Assembly: GCA_000209465.1 (NCBI GenBank)
Contig: GL890583.1
Span: 1 to 64,000 of the forward strand
Reading direction: 5' to 3'
Origin: Lachnospiraceae oral taxon 107 str. F0167
GTDB lineage: Bacteria; Bacillota; Clostridia; Lachnospirales; Lachnospiraceae
DNA: 64,000 nt
Below, one piece after another: positions 44,413 to 53,410 of the stretch. The notes beneath the pieces are model-generated. The model saw nothing but the letters and a program-made list of their open reading frames with translations, did not search any database and was not told the DNA's origin. The first letter of the stretch is position 1. The number at the start of each line of letters is the position of its first letter. Position numbers and translations under genes: made by a program.

Positions 44413-45759
44413 ATGGGATTAGCTACATTTATTGGTGGTGTACATCCATATGAAGGTAAGGAACTTTCAATGGAGCATCCTATAACAGTTCTGCAACCAA
44501 AAGGGGTTGAGATGGTGTTCCCATTAAGCCAGCATATTGGTGCACCTGCAAAGCCTTTGGTGGCTGTTGGGGATGAGGTACTGGTCGGACAAATAATTGC
44601 AGAGGCGGGAGGATTTATATCGGCAAATGTAATAAGCTCAGTGTCCGGAAAGGTTAAGAAGATTGAGCCAAGAAGGGTTGCAAACGGTTCAATGGTAAAT
44701 TCTATTATTATCGAGGATAATAAAGAATACAATGCGATAGAAGGCTTTGGTGAAAAAAGGGATTATATAAGGCTTTCTAAAGATAAGATCAGAAAGATCG
44801 TAAAAGATGCGGGTATAGTAGGACTTGGAGGTGCGGGTTTTCCCACCCATGTAAAGATTTCTCCAAAGAATGAAGACGAAATAAATTATATAATTGTAAA
44901 CGGTGCGGAATGTGAGCCGTATCTTACAAGCGATTACAGACTTATGATGGAAGAACCTAAAAAAATCATAGAAGGTTTAAAAATCATATTGCAACTTTTC
45001 CCGAATGCAACAGGAATTATAGGAATCGAAAACAATAAACCGAAAGCTATAGAAAAGCTAAAGGCTTTTGCACAAAATGAGCCAAAGATTGAAGTCGTGG
45101 AATTATATACAAAATATCCGCAGGGTGGAGAGCGTTCTCTTATTTATGCATGCACCAAAAGAAAGCTTAATTCAAGTCTTTTGCCGGCTGATGTGGGATG
45201 TATTGTGGATAATGTGGATACTGTTGTCTCAATTTATAATGCAGTAGCGGAGTCAACACCTCTTATAAGAAGGATACTTACAGTTACGGGTGATGCTATT
45301 ACCACACCTCAAAACTTTAATGTAAGAACGGGAACCAATTATCAGGAGCTTATAGAGGCTGCAGGAGGATTTAAGGAAGAACCGAGAAAAATACTTTCGG
45401 GAGGGCCTATGATGGGACAGGCATTATTTACACTTGATATACCCGTTACAAAGGCTTCATCATCCATAACCACCTTTTTACATGATGAGGTGGAAGAGAA
45501 TCCCGAAACACCATGTATCAAATGCGGAAGATGTATAGATGTATGTCCAAGCTACCTTGTACCTGTACTTATGATGGAGAAGGCATTAAATGATGATACT
45601 GAAGGTTTTGAAAAATTAAACGGTATGGAATGTGTTGAATGCGGTTCATGTGCATATGTATGTCCGGCAAAAAGACCGCTTACTCAAGGCTTTAAATATA
45701 TGCGTCAGGCTGTGGCTGCAAAGAGAAGAGCCGAAGCCGCAAAGAAGGAGGTGAAATAA
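44413..45759 (+). CDS. rnfC: Rnf complex subunit RnfC
   Basis: This 448-aa RnfC is the NADH-side peripheral subunit. It has a flavin/NAD-binding region with GLGGAGFPTHVK (about residues 137-148), the NGAECEPYLTSDYR segment (about 160-173) and two [4Fe-4S] motifs CIKCGRCIDVCP (about 373-384) and CVECGSCAYVCP (about 413-424). Its length is standard for clostridia. It leads the rnfCDGEAB operon and overlaps rnfD by 1 nt (TAATG). Confidence 0.97.
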   Translation: MGLATFIGGVHPYEGKELSMEHPITVLQPKGVEMVFPLSQHIGAPAKPLVAVGDEVLVGQIIAEAGGFISANVISSVSGKVKKIEPRRVANGSMVNSIIIEDNKEYNAIEGFGEKRDYIRLSKDKIRKIVKDAGIVGLGGAGFPTHVKISPKNEDEINYIIVNGAECEPYLTSDYRLMMEEPKKIIEGLKIILQLFPNATGIIGIENNKPKAIEKLKAFAQNEPKIEVVELYTKYPQGGERSLIYACTKRKLNSSLLPADVGCIVDNVDTVVSIYNAVAESTPLIRRILTVTGDAITTPQNFNVRTGTNYQELIEAAGGFKEEPRKILSGGPMMGQALFTLDIPVTKASSSITTFLHDEVEENPETPCIKCGRCIDVCPSYLVPVLMMEKALNDDTEGFEKLNGMECVECGSCAYVCPAKRPLTQGFKYMRQAVAAKRRAEAAKKEVK

Positions 45760-46718
45760 TGACAGGGAATTTTAATGTTTCATCATCTCCTCATGTGAGG
45801 GATAATTCATCCACAGCAAATATTATGAAGGATGTTTGTATAGCAATGATTCCTACATTGGCTTTCGGGTGTTTTCAATTCGGATTATCCGCACTTATAG
45901 TTGTTATAGGTACAGTTATTGCATGTGTACTTGCTGAATATTTGTATGAAAAACTTATGAAAAAACCTATAACCATCGGGGATTTTTCAGCAGTGGTTAC
46001 AGGTCTTATATTGGCACTTAATATGCCGCCGCAGATTCCCGTATGGATGCCGATACTTGGCGGAGTATTTGCAATAATTGTTGTAAAACAATTATATGGT
46101 GGACTTGGACAAAACTTTATGAATCCGGCACTTGCTGCCAGATGCTTCCTGCTTATATCATTTGCAGGTGCTATGACAAATTTCAGCTCCGTTGCAATGA
46201 ACTATGATTCATCATCTACAGCTACACCTCTTGCATCTTTAAAGGCAATCGGTATAGAAAATGCAATGGAAAAATATAATATGCTAAATATTTTCCTTGG
46301 AAGAATCCCGGGAACTATAGGAGAAGTTTCAACCATTGCTTTACTTATAGGAGCTTTGTATCTTGTAGTAAGAAAGGTTATATCTCTTAGAATACCTCTT
46401 GTATATATTGCTACAGTGGCTGTATTTGTATTTATTTTCGGAGATCACAATCCCACAACTGTTTTATATCATATTATAAGCGGTGGTCTTATTTTCGGTG
46501 CATTCTTTATGGCAACCGATTATGTATCATCCCCTGTTACAAAAAAAGGGCAGATATATTTTGCGATATTTATAGGAATACTTACAGGTTTATTCAGATT
46601 ATTCGGAGGTAATGCAGAGGGTGTTTCCTATGCCATCATTATCGGAAATATAGTTGCACCTTTGATTGAGAAGTCTACATTACCTAAGGCATTTGGAAGG
46701 GAGGCAAAGAAGGCATGA
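45759..46718 (+). CDS. rnfD: Rnf complex subunit RnfD
   Basis: This is a 319-aa integral membrane subunit with about eight to ten helices. The SSTATPLASLK segment (about residues 151-161) carries the threonine to which FMN is covalently attached by ApbE. It forms part of the ion- and electron-conducting core. It overlaps rnfC and rnfG by 1 and 4 nt. Confidence 0.95.
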   Translation: MTGNFNVSSSPHVRDNSSTANIMKDVCIAMIPTLAFGCFQFGLSALIVVIGTVIACVLAEYLYEKLMKKPITIGDFSAVVTGLILALNMPPQIPVWMPILGGVFAIIVVKQLYGGLGQNFMNPALAARCFLLISFAGAMTNFSSVAMNYDSSSTATPLASLKAIGIENAMEKYNMLNIFLGRIPGTIGEVSTIALLIGALYLVVRKVISLRIPLVYIATVAVFVFIFGDHNPTTVLYHIISGGLIFGAFFMATDYVSSPVTKKGQIYFAIFIGILTGLFRLFGGNAEGVSYAIIIGNIVAPLIEKSTLPKAFGREAKKA

Positions 46719-47326
46719 AAAAACAATCAGGATTTGTAAAAGATGCAATCATCTTATTTGCTATAACCCTTATTTCGGGACTTGTACTTGGTTTTGTATA
46801 TGATGTAACAAAGGAGCCTATAGCAGCCGCGGCAAAAGCGGCAAAGAATGAGGCATATGCCGTGGTTTTCCCTGAGGCAAAGGATTTTGAGGAGAATGAG
46901 GCAAATACCGCAAAGATAGCAGAGACTGCACAGGATATTGCAGGCAGAGGCTTTGGACATTCAAATATTGATGAAGTGGTTACTGCAAAGGATGAGTCGG
47001 GAAATGATATAGGAAGAGTTATCACTTCAACCTCTAAAGACGGATATAACGGTACGGTTCAGATATCGGTAGGTATCAAATCAGACGGTACGGTGGTGGG
47101 AATAACTTTCCTTACTTTGGAAGAAACACCTGGACTTGGTATGAGGGCAGGTGAGAGTAATTTTTACGGTCAGTATGCAGGTAAAAATACACAGGAGTTT
47201 AAACTTGTAAAGGGTGATGCGACTGCTGAGAATGAAATCAGTGCGATAAGCGGCTCCACTATTACAAGTACTGCCGTTACAAATGCTGTGAATGCGGCAC
47301 TTTACTTTAATTCAATATTGGAATAA
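46715..47326 (+). CDS. rnfG: Rnf complex subunit RnfG
   Basis: This 203-aa subunit has one N-terminal membrane helix (about residues 10-28) and an FMN-binding domain. SGSTITSTAV (about 181-190) is the S(T)GATxxT-type covalent flavin site, and the LTLEETPGLGMRA motif (about 132-144) is conserved. The N-terminal alanine-rich linker may be flexible. It starts inside the rnfD stop (ATGA). Confidence 0.95.
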   Translation: MKKQSGFVKDAIILFAITLISGLVLGFVYDVTKEPIAAAAKAAKNEAYAVVFPEAKDFEENEANTAKIAETAQDIAGRGFGHSNIDEVVTAKDESGNDIGRVITSTSKDGYNGTVQISVGIKSDGTVVGITFLTLEETPGLGMRAGESNFYGQYAGKNTQEFKLVKGDATAENEISAISGSTITSTAVTNAVNAALYFNSILE

Positions 47327-47335
47327 GGAGGAGAT

Positions 47336-48076
47336 ATGAGCAAAAGTTTTGAGCGTTTTTACAATGGTGTAATAAAAGAAAATCCTACCTTTGTTCTAAT
47401 GTTGGGTATGTGTCCTACACTTGCGGTTACAACATCCGTATCTAATGCAATAGGTATGGGACTTTCTACAACTGCCGTTTTGATGTTCTCTAATTTAATT
47501 ATTTCAGCAATGAGAAATATAATACCGGATAGAGTGAGAATACCGGCATTTATAGTTATAGTTGCATCACTTGTTACAGTAGTACAGCTTTTGATGCAGG
47601 GATACACTCCGGAAATCTATAAATCTCTCGGTATATATATTCCATTGATAGTTGTTAACTGTATTATCTTAGGAAGAGCAGAGAGCTATGCTTCAAAGAA
47701 TTCACCTATACCTTCATTTTTTGACGGTCTTGGAATGGGAATAGGATTTACACTTGCACTGTCTTGCATAGGTTTTGTAAGAGAACTTTTGGGCGGTGGA
47801 ACAATTTTAAAGGGTGTATTGCCGATTGATAAGTATCCAAACGGTATAGTTGCTATACCTGAGGCTTACAGGATTTCTATATTTGTACTTGCCCCCGGTG
47901 CATTCTTTGTACTGGCATTATTGTCGGCATTACAAAACTATTTTAAAGCACCGAGTGCTACAAATACTTCCAAATCATCAGAGTCAGGCTGCGGCAGTTG
48001 CTCTGCATGTTCGGGAAATACTAATGTAAAAGAAGAAATAAAAGAAGAAATAAAAAATTCGGGGGAGGATAAATAA
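47336..48076 (+). CDS. rnfE: Rnf complex subunit RnfE with Cys-rich C-terminal tail
   Basis: This 246-aa membrane subunit has six helices. The N-terminal ENPTFVLMLGMCPTLAVTTS (about residues 16-35) and the central FVRELLGGGT (about 144-153) are RnfA/E hallmarks. A C-terminal hydrophilic tail contains SGCGSCSACSGN (about 220-231) and Lys/Glu repeats. The Gly/Ser-Cys tail is beyond the core and might bind an extra cluster, or be a non-conserved extension. It overlaps rnfA by 1 nt. Confidence 0.94.
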   Translation: MSKSFERFYNGVIKENPTFVLMLGMCPTLAVTTSVSNAIGMGLSTTAVLMFSNLIISAMRNIIPDRVRIPAFIVIVASLVTVVQLLMQGYTPEIYKSLGIYIPLIVVNCIILGRAESYASKNSPIPSFFDGLGMGIGFTLALSCIGFVRELLGGGTILKGVLPIDKYPNGIVAIPEAYRISIFVLAPGAFFVLALLSALQNYFKAPSATNTSKSSESGCGSCSACSGNTNVKEEIKEEIKNSGEDK

Positions 48077-48651
48077 TGGCTAAACTGACTTTACTTTTGA
48101 TTAGTGCTGCACTTGTAAACAATGTAGTGCTCAGTAGATTTTTGGGACTTTGTCCTTTTCTCGGTGTATCAAAAAAGACTGAAACCTCTGTAGGTATGGG
48201 TGCTGCGGTTATATTCGTTATCACCCTGTCAAGTATGGCGGCAAGCCTTATATATGCACATATTTTGGTACCTTTAAAGCTGGAATATTTACAGACCATT
48301 GTTTTTATTTTGGTAATAGCGGCATTGGTACAGTTTGTTGAGATGGTTTTAAAGAAAAATATGCCGTCCCTCTATGAGGCTCTTGGAGTTTATCTTCCTC
48401 TTATTACTACAAACTGTGCGGTTCTTGGAGTGGCTCTTGATAATGTTGCCAAGGAACATAGTTTTTTACAGAGTTTGGTATATGGTATAGGTACTGCCGG
48501 AGGCTTTGCTTTGGCAATAGTACTACTTTCAGGTGTAAGAGAAAAAATAGAGAGTAATGATATACCTCATACAGTATCGGGAATGCCGATTGTTTTGATT
48601 ACAGCAGGTCTTATGGCAATCGCCTTTACCGGATTCTCAGGTCTTATTTAG
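48076..48651 (+). CDS. rnfA: Rnf complex subunit RnfA
   Basis: This 191-aa paralogue of RnfE has six helices. NNVVLSRFLGLCPFLGVSK (about residues 15-33) and YLPLITTNCAVLGVAL (about 108-123) hold the two conserved cysteines that form the membrane [2Fe-2S] centre with RnfE. It starts at the last nucleotide of rnfE and is followed 11 nt later by rnfB. Confidence 0.96.
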   Translation: MAKLTLLLISAALVNNVVLSRFLGLCPFLGVSKKTETSVGMGAAVIFVITLSSMAASLIYAHILVPLKLEYLQTIVFILVIAALVQFVEMVLKKNMPSLYEALGVYLPLITTNCAVLGVALDNVAKEHSFLQSLVYGIGTAGGFALAIVLLSGVREKIESNDIPHTVSGMPIVLITAGLMAIAFTGFSGLI

Positions 48652-48662
48652 GAGGAAAGAAG

Positions 48663-49478
48663 ATGAATGGTGTAATTATTGCGGCAGCAGTAGTTGGTAT
48701 AGTCGGTATTCTTATCGGTCTCCTACTTGGGGTTGCAAGCGAGAAGTTTAAAGTGGAAGTTGATGAAAAGGAAATAGCGGTCAGAGAAGCATTGCCGGGT
48801 AATAATTGCGGAGGATGCGGATATCCGGGATGTGACGGACTTGCAAAAGCTATTGCGGCAGGTGAGGCTGCTGTAAACAAATGCCCTGTAGGCGGACCGC
48901 CTGTAGCGGCTATTATCGGTGAGATTATGGGTGTAAGTGCAGGTGAAGCTACAAAGGAGGTAGCATTTGTAAAATGCAAAGGGACCTGTGATAAAACCAA
49001 GCAAAACTTTACATATTTCGGTATCACGGATTGCAATTCGGCTATGAATGTACCCGGTCAGGGAGGTAAGGCATGTAGCTATGGATGTATGGGATTTGGC
49101 TCCTGTGTAAAGGTATGTGAGTTTGATTCTATTCATATAGTGGACGGTATTGCATTGGTAGATAGAGAAAAATGTGTGGCTTGTGGAAAATGTGTGGAAG
49201 CCTGTCCTAAGAAGCTTATCGACCTTGTTCCTTATGATACATTTACATTTGTACAATGTAATTCTCAGGATAAGGGTAAGGCTGTTAAGGAAGTATGTGA
49301 GGTAGGCTGCATTGCATGTACACTCTGCGTAAAGGCATGTGAGGATGATGCAATACATATGAATGGAAATGTGGCACTTATAGACTATTCCAAATGTATA
49401 AATTGCGGAAAGTGCGCTGCAAAATGCCCAACTAAAGTTATACAAGTTGTTGATGGTAAATTATCGATGATCGCATGA
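48663..49478 (+). CDS. rnfB: Rnf complex subunit RnfB
   Basis: This 271-aa ferredoxin-accepting subunit has an N-terminal membrane helix (about residues 4-24) and the NNCGGCGYPGCDGLAKAI cluster motif (about 44-61). Several [4Fe-4S] ferredoxin motifs follow, such as CVACGKCVEACP, CIACTLCVKAC and CINCGKCAAKCP. The protein takes electrons from reduced ferredoxin and passes them to the membrane subunits. It is shorter than RnfB in some acetogens. It ends the operon, with a terminator. Confidence 0.96.
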   Translation: MNGVIIAAAVVGIVGILIGLLLGVASEKFKVEVDEKEIAVREALPGNNCGGCGYPGCDGLAKAIAAGEAAVNKCPVGGPPVAAIIGEIMGVSAGEATKEVAFVKCKGTCDKTKQNFTYFGITDCNSAMNVPGQGGKACSYGCMGFGSCVKVCEFDSIHIVDGIALVDREKCVACGKCVEACPKKLIDLVPYDTFTFVQCNSQDKGKAVKEVCEVGCIACTLCVKACEDDAIHMNGNVALIDYSKCINCGKCAAKCPTKVIQVVDGKLSMIA

Positions 49479-49485
49479 TAATAAA

Positions 49486-49520
49486 AAAGAGGAGCTTACG
49501 TATGTAAACCCCTCTTTTTT
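49486..49520 (+). terminator. intrinsic terminator of the rnf operon
   Basis: AAAGAGG (49486-49492) pairs with CCTCTTT (49511-49517), with an inner TTAC/GTAA stem around GTAT, followed by a T run. Confidence 0.8.
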
Positions 49521-49604
49521 TATTGCCCTCAAATAATAATGAAAATGTTTTCAGAATTTTGATGCATTCCTTATAATAAAATAAAATTCTTTGGTATTTC
49601 AAAT

Positions 49605-49737
49605 ACAAAAAAACCACCCGGGAAAAGGTGGTTAAATATTTTTAGGGGGGCCGGACAGTTAAACTGTCCGGTATGAGTATGAAAAAGCTTTGTAGTTCCA
49701 GTAATTCTGAAACCTGCATTAGCCATTGCTAATGCTC
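49605..49737 (-). ncRNA. candidate structured small RNA, minus strand
   Basis: Read on the minus strand, three hairpins follow one another: GCATTAG/CTAATGC (49735-49716), CCGGACAG/CTGTCCGG (49671-49651) and a terminator AACCACC/GGTGGTT (49633-49612) with a T run. A weak promoter (TAGACA, 16 bp, TATAAG) may lie just upstream near 49740-49770. A 51-codon open frame (49726-49571) overlaps it but reads through the terminator, so it is less likely coding. The family is unknown. Confidence 0.45.
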
Positions 49738-50042
49738 TTATAATATAAAAAATAATTATGTCTATAATATGGAAAAAATAATAAAAAAATATAAAGAAAG
49801 GAAATAATAAATAAAAAACAAAGTATATATGTTTATAAAAAATTTAGGTTACAAAAACAAAGAATTTATACAAAAATTTCTGTTTATTATTCAGTAAAAA
49901 TGGAATGGGAGATATAACTACCGGATATATCATTGTCTTTATAAATGGATTAGATATAAATCCGTATATGGATTGTGATTTGTCCCTTCCGGCATTGACA
50001 TAATATATACAAGTGATTATAATATCCCTAGTTATAAAATAA

Positions 50043-50256
50043 AAACAAGGATGGAGAGAGTAGTCCCTGACAGAAGTTTCAGCGAGCCGGTGATGGTGTA
50101 AGACCGGTACGGAGTTACGGATGAAAATCACTCCTGAGTTGCAGTCTGAATTAACAGTAGGATATGCCGGTTTCCCCGTTATAGGAACACATATGATAGT
50201 ATGTTGTAAAGGTGGTTTATAAGTTTTGCTTGTCCTGTTACAGGGCAAGCTTTTTT
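50043..50256 (+). ncRNA. T-box leader of ileS
   Basis: A long Stem I with AGCGAGCCGGTGATGGTGT-type conserved loops is followed by an ATC isoleucine specifier (50127-50129), the GCAGTCTGAA segment and a Stem III region. The T-box bulge is AAAGGTGGTTTAT (50208-50220), which keeps TGGT but lacks the usual ACCGCG. The terminator GCTTGTCCTG/CAGGGCAAGC (50228-50250) is followed by six T. The ileS start lies 30 nt later. Confidence 0.85.
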
Positions 50257-50285
50257 ATAATCTATCTTACAAAGAAAGGATTTTT

Positions 50286-53200
50286 ATGTATAAGAAAGTG
50301 CCTACAGATCTGAAATTTGTAGAGAGAGAAAGAGAAGTTGAAAAGTTTTGGCGTGAAAACCATATTTTTGAAAAGAGTATCGAAGATAGAAAAGATGCTC
50401 CCACATATATGTTTTATGACGGACCGCCGACAGCTAACGGAAAGCCACATATAGGACATGCCCTAACCAGAGTTATTAAGGATATGATTCCAAGATACAG
50501 AACTATGAAGGGCTATAAGGTTCCAAGAAAAGCGGGCTGGGATACCCACGGTCTTCCGGTAGAGATAGAAGTTGAAAAAGAACTTGGAATAAACGGTAAG
50601 GAGCAGATAGAGGGTTACGGTGTTGCCCCTTTTATTGAGAAATGTAAAGAATCGGTTTGGAAATATAAGGGCATGTGGGAGGAATTCTCAGATGTAATAG
50701 GTTTCTGGGCTGATATGAATGATCCATATGTTACATATCATGATTCATATATAGAGTCGGAGTGGTGGGCGCTAAAGCAGATATGGGATAAGGGACTTCT
50801 TTATAAGGGATTTAAGGTTGTACCATACTGTCCAAGATGCGGAACACCGCTTTCAAGCCATGAGGTGGCTCAAGGGTATAAGGATGTTAAGGAAAGATCA
50901 GCCATTGTAAGATTTAAGAAAAAGGATGAGAATGTATACTTCCTTGCATGGACTACAACACCTTGGACATTGCCAAGCAATGTGGCACTTTGTGTAAACC
51001 CGGAGGAAGATTATGTAAAGGTAAAGCAGGGAGATTATACATACATTCTTGCAAATGCATTGGTTGAAACTGTTTTAAAAGAGGACTATACAGTACTTGA
51101 AACTTATAAGGGTAAGGATCTTGAGGGAATTGAGTATGAGCCGCTATGGGGTGGCCTTAATGTAAAGAGCAAGGCATGGTTTGTAGTATGTGATAACTAT
51201 GTAACTCTTACAGACGGTACAGGTATAGTACATATCGCACCTGCATTCGGTGAGGATGACTCAAGAATAGGTAGAAATTACGATCTTCCATTTGTTCAGC
51301 TTGTGGATGCACAGGGTAATCTTACAAAGGAAACCAAGTGGGAAGGCGTGTTTGTAAAGGATGCCGATAAGTTGGTACTAAAAGATCTTGATGAAAACGG
51401 AAAGCTCTTTGATGCACCTGTATTTGAGCATAGCTATCCACATTGTTGGAGATGTAATACACCGCTTATCTACTATGCAAGAGAGTCATGGTATATCAAG
51501 ATGACTGCGGTAAAGGAAGATATAATAAGAAATAATAATACAATTAACTGGATACCTGAAAGTATAGGTAAGGGACGTTTCGGTGATTGGCTTGAAAATA
51601 TTCAGGACTGGGCGGTATCAAGAAACAGATACTGGGGAACACCTCTTAATGTATGGATTTGTGAATGCGGACATATGCACAGTATCGGAAGTGTTGAAGA
51701 GCTAAAGTCAATGTCAAAGAACTGTCCTGACAATATAGAGCTTCACAGACCGTATATTGATGAAGTGACCATTACCTGCCCGGAATGCGGCAAGGAGATG
51801 AGAAGAACACCTGAAGTGCTTGATGCATGGTTTGATTCAGGTTCTATGCCTTTTGCACAACATCATTATCCTTTTGAAAATCATGAAAAGTTTGAGGCAC
51901 AGTTCCCTGCGGACTTTATCTCAGAGGCGGTAGACCAGACAAGAGGATGGTTTTACTCACTGCTTGCAATATCTACATTGATATTTAACAAAGCACCGTA
52001 TAAGAATGTTATTGTAATGGGACATGTACAGGATGAAGACGGTCAAAAGATGAGTAAGTCAAAGGGAAATGCCGTAGATCCGATGGATGCACTCAACAAG
52101 TTCGGTGCAGATGCAATCAGATGGTATTTCTATGTAAACTCGGCACCATGGCTGCCAAACAGATTCCATGACAAGGCTGTTGAGGAAGGACAGAGAAAGT
52201 TCCTTGGCACACTTTGGAATACCTATGCCTTCTATGTACTGTATGCGGATATTGATAATTTTGATCCGACAAAGTACAGCCTTGATTATGACAAGCTGAG
52301 CGTAATGGATAAATGGCTTTTATCAAAGCTTAATACATTGGTTAAAACAGTTGATGAATATTTGAGCAATTATAAGATAACAGAGACTGCAAGAGCATTA
52401 CAAAGTTTTACTGATGATATGAGTAACTGGTATGTCAGAAGATGTAGAGAGAGATTCTGGGCAAAGGGTATGGAGCAGGATAAGATAAATGCTTATATGA
52501 CTCTATATACAGCACTTATTACTCTTTCAAAGATTGCCGCACCTATGATACCTTTTATGACTGAGGAGATTTATCAAAATCTTGTAAGGAGTGTGGATAA
52601 AAATGCTCCTGAGAGTATACATTTAACAGACTTCCCTGCCGTTAATGAGGAGTTTATAGATAAAGAGCTTGAAGTAAGTATGGATGAGGTTCTTGATATA
52701 GTGGTACTTGGAAGAGCCGCAAGAAACTCGGCAAATATAAAGAATCGTCAGCCTATCGGAAACATGTATGTCAAGGCTGAAAATGTACTGGATCCTTTCT
52801 ATGTGGAAATCATTGAGGACGAGCTTAATGTCAAGTCTGTAGAGTTTAAGGATGATGTAGAGGAGTTTGTAAGCTACATATTCAAACCGCAGTTAAAGAC
52901 GGTAGGACCGAAATACGGTAAGCTCTTAGGTAAAATAAAGGAAGCGCTAAGCTCACTTGAAGGTCATGCAGCTATGAATTCTTTAAATGAAACAGGAAAT
53001 CTGGAGTTTGACTTTGACGGTGAAAAGGTAAGTCTGGCGAGAGAGGATTTACTTATTGAGAGTGCTAAGAATGATGATTTTGTTACAGAAGGTGATAATA
53101 AGACCACGGTTGTACTTGATATAAGACTTGATGAGGCACTTATTGAAGAGGGCTTTGTAAGAGAGCTTATTTCAAAAATTCAGACTATGAGAAAGGAAGC

Positions 53201-53399
53201 CGGGTTTGAGGTTGTTGACCATATCTTACTCTCTCAAAGTGGAAATGACAGAATTGCAGATATCATAAAGAAAAACGAAGATATTATAAAGAATGACACA
53301 TTGGCAGATGAGATTATTTATAACAATGTAGAGGGATACACTAAAGATTGGAACTTGAACGGAGAAAACACATCCCTTGGAGTGAGTAAGAAAGGTTAA
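50286..53399 (+). CDS. ileS: isoleucyl-tRNA synthetase, IleRS2 type
   Basis: This 1037-aa class I synthetase has its HIGH motif in PPTANGKPHIGHAL (about residues 46-59) and KMSKS in DGQKMSKSKGN. The CP1 editing domain includes AWTTTPWTLPSN (about 224-235). The eukaryote-like GWDTHGLPVEIEVEKELGI block and the length of over 1000 residues place it with IleRS2, the class associated with natural mupirocin insensitivity. Start 50286 follows AAGAAAGGA; open frame upstream is inside the T-box. glgP follows 11 nt downstream. Confidence 0.96.
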   Translation: MYKKVPTDLKFVEREREVEKFWRENHIFEKSIEDRKDAPTYMFYDGPPTANGKPHIGHALTRVIKDMIPRYRTMKGYKVPRKAGWDTHGLPVEIEVEKELGINGKEQIEGYGVAPFIEKCKESVWKYKGMWEEFSDVIGFWADMNDPYVTYHDSYIESEWWALKQIWDKGLLYKGFKVVPYCPRCGTPLSSHEVAQGYKDVKERSAIVRFKKKDENVYFLAWTTTPWTLPSNVALCVNPEEDYVKVKQGDYTYILANALVETVLKEDYTVLETYKGKDLEGIEYEPLWGGLNVKSKAWFVVCDNYVTLTDGTGIVHIAPAFGEDDSRIGRNYDLPFVQLVDAQGNLTKETKWEGVFVKDADKLVLKDLDENGKLFDAPVFEHSYPHCWRCNTPLIYYARESWYIKMTAVKEDIIRNNNTINWIPESIGKGRFGDWLENIQDWAVSRNRYWGTPLNVWICECGHMHSIGSVEELKSMSKNCPDNIELHRPYIDEVTITCPECGKEMRRTPEVLDAWFDSGSMPFAQHHYPFENHEKFEAQFPADFISEAVDQTRGWFYSLLAISTLIFNKAPYKNVIVMGHVQDEDGQKMSKSKGNAVDPMDALNKFGADAIRWYFYVNSAPWLPNRFHDKAVEEGQRKFLGTLWNTYAFYVLYADIDNFDPTKYSLDYDKLSVMDKWLLSKLNTLVKTVDEYLSNYKITETARALQSFTDDMSNWYVRRCRERFWAKGMEQDKINAYMTLYTALITLSKIAAPMIPFMTEEIYQNLVRSVDKNAPESIHLTDFPAVNEEFIDKELEVSMDEVLDIVVLGRAARNSANIKNRQPIGNMYVKAENVLDPFYVEIIEDELNVKSVEFKDDVEEFVSYIFKPQLKTVGPKYGKLLGKIKEALSSLEGHAAMNSLNETGNLEFDFDGEKVSLAREDLLIESAKNDDFVTEGDNKTTVVLDIRLDEALIEEGFVRELISKIQTMRKEAGFEVVDHILLSQSGNDRIADIIKKNEDIIKNDTLADEIIYNNVEGYTKDWNLNGENTSLGVSKKG

Positions 53400-53410
53400 A
53401 TGAGCTTACA

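Noticed and set aside
49571-49726. 51-codon open frame on the minus strand
   Set aside because: It reads through a strong rho-independent terminator, so the segment is more likely a small RNA; not fully excluded.
49844-50248. 134-codon open frame on the minus strand
   Set aside because: It lies opposite the ileS T-box leader and has no ribosome-binding site or family resemblance.
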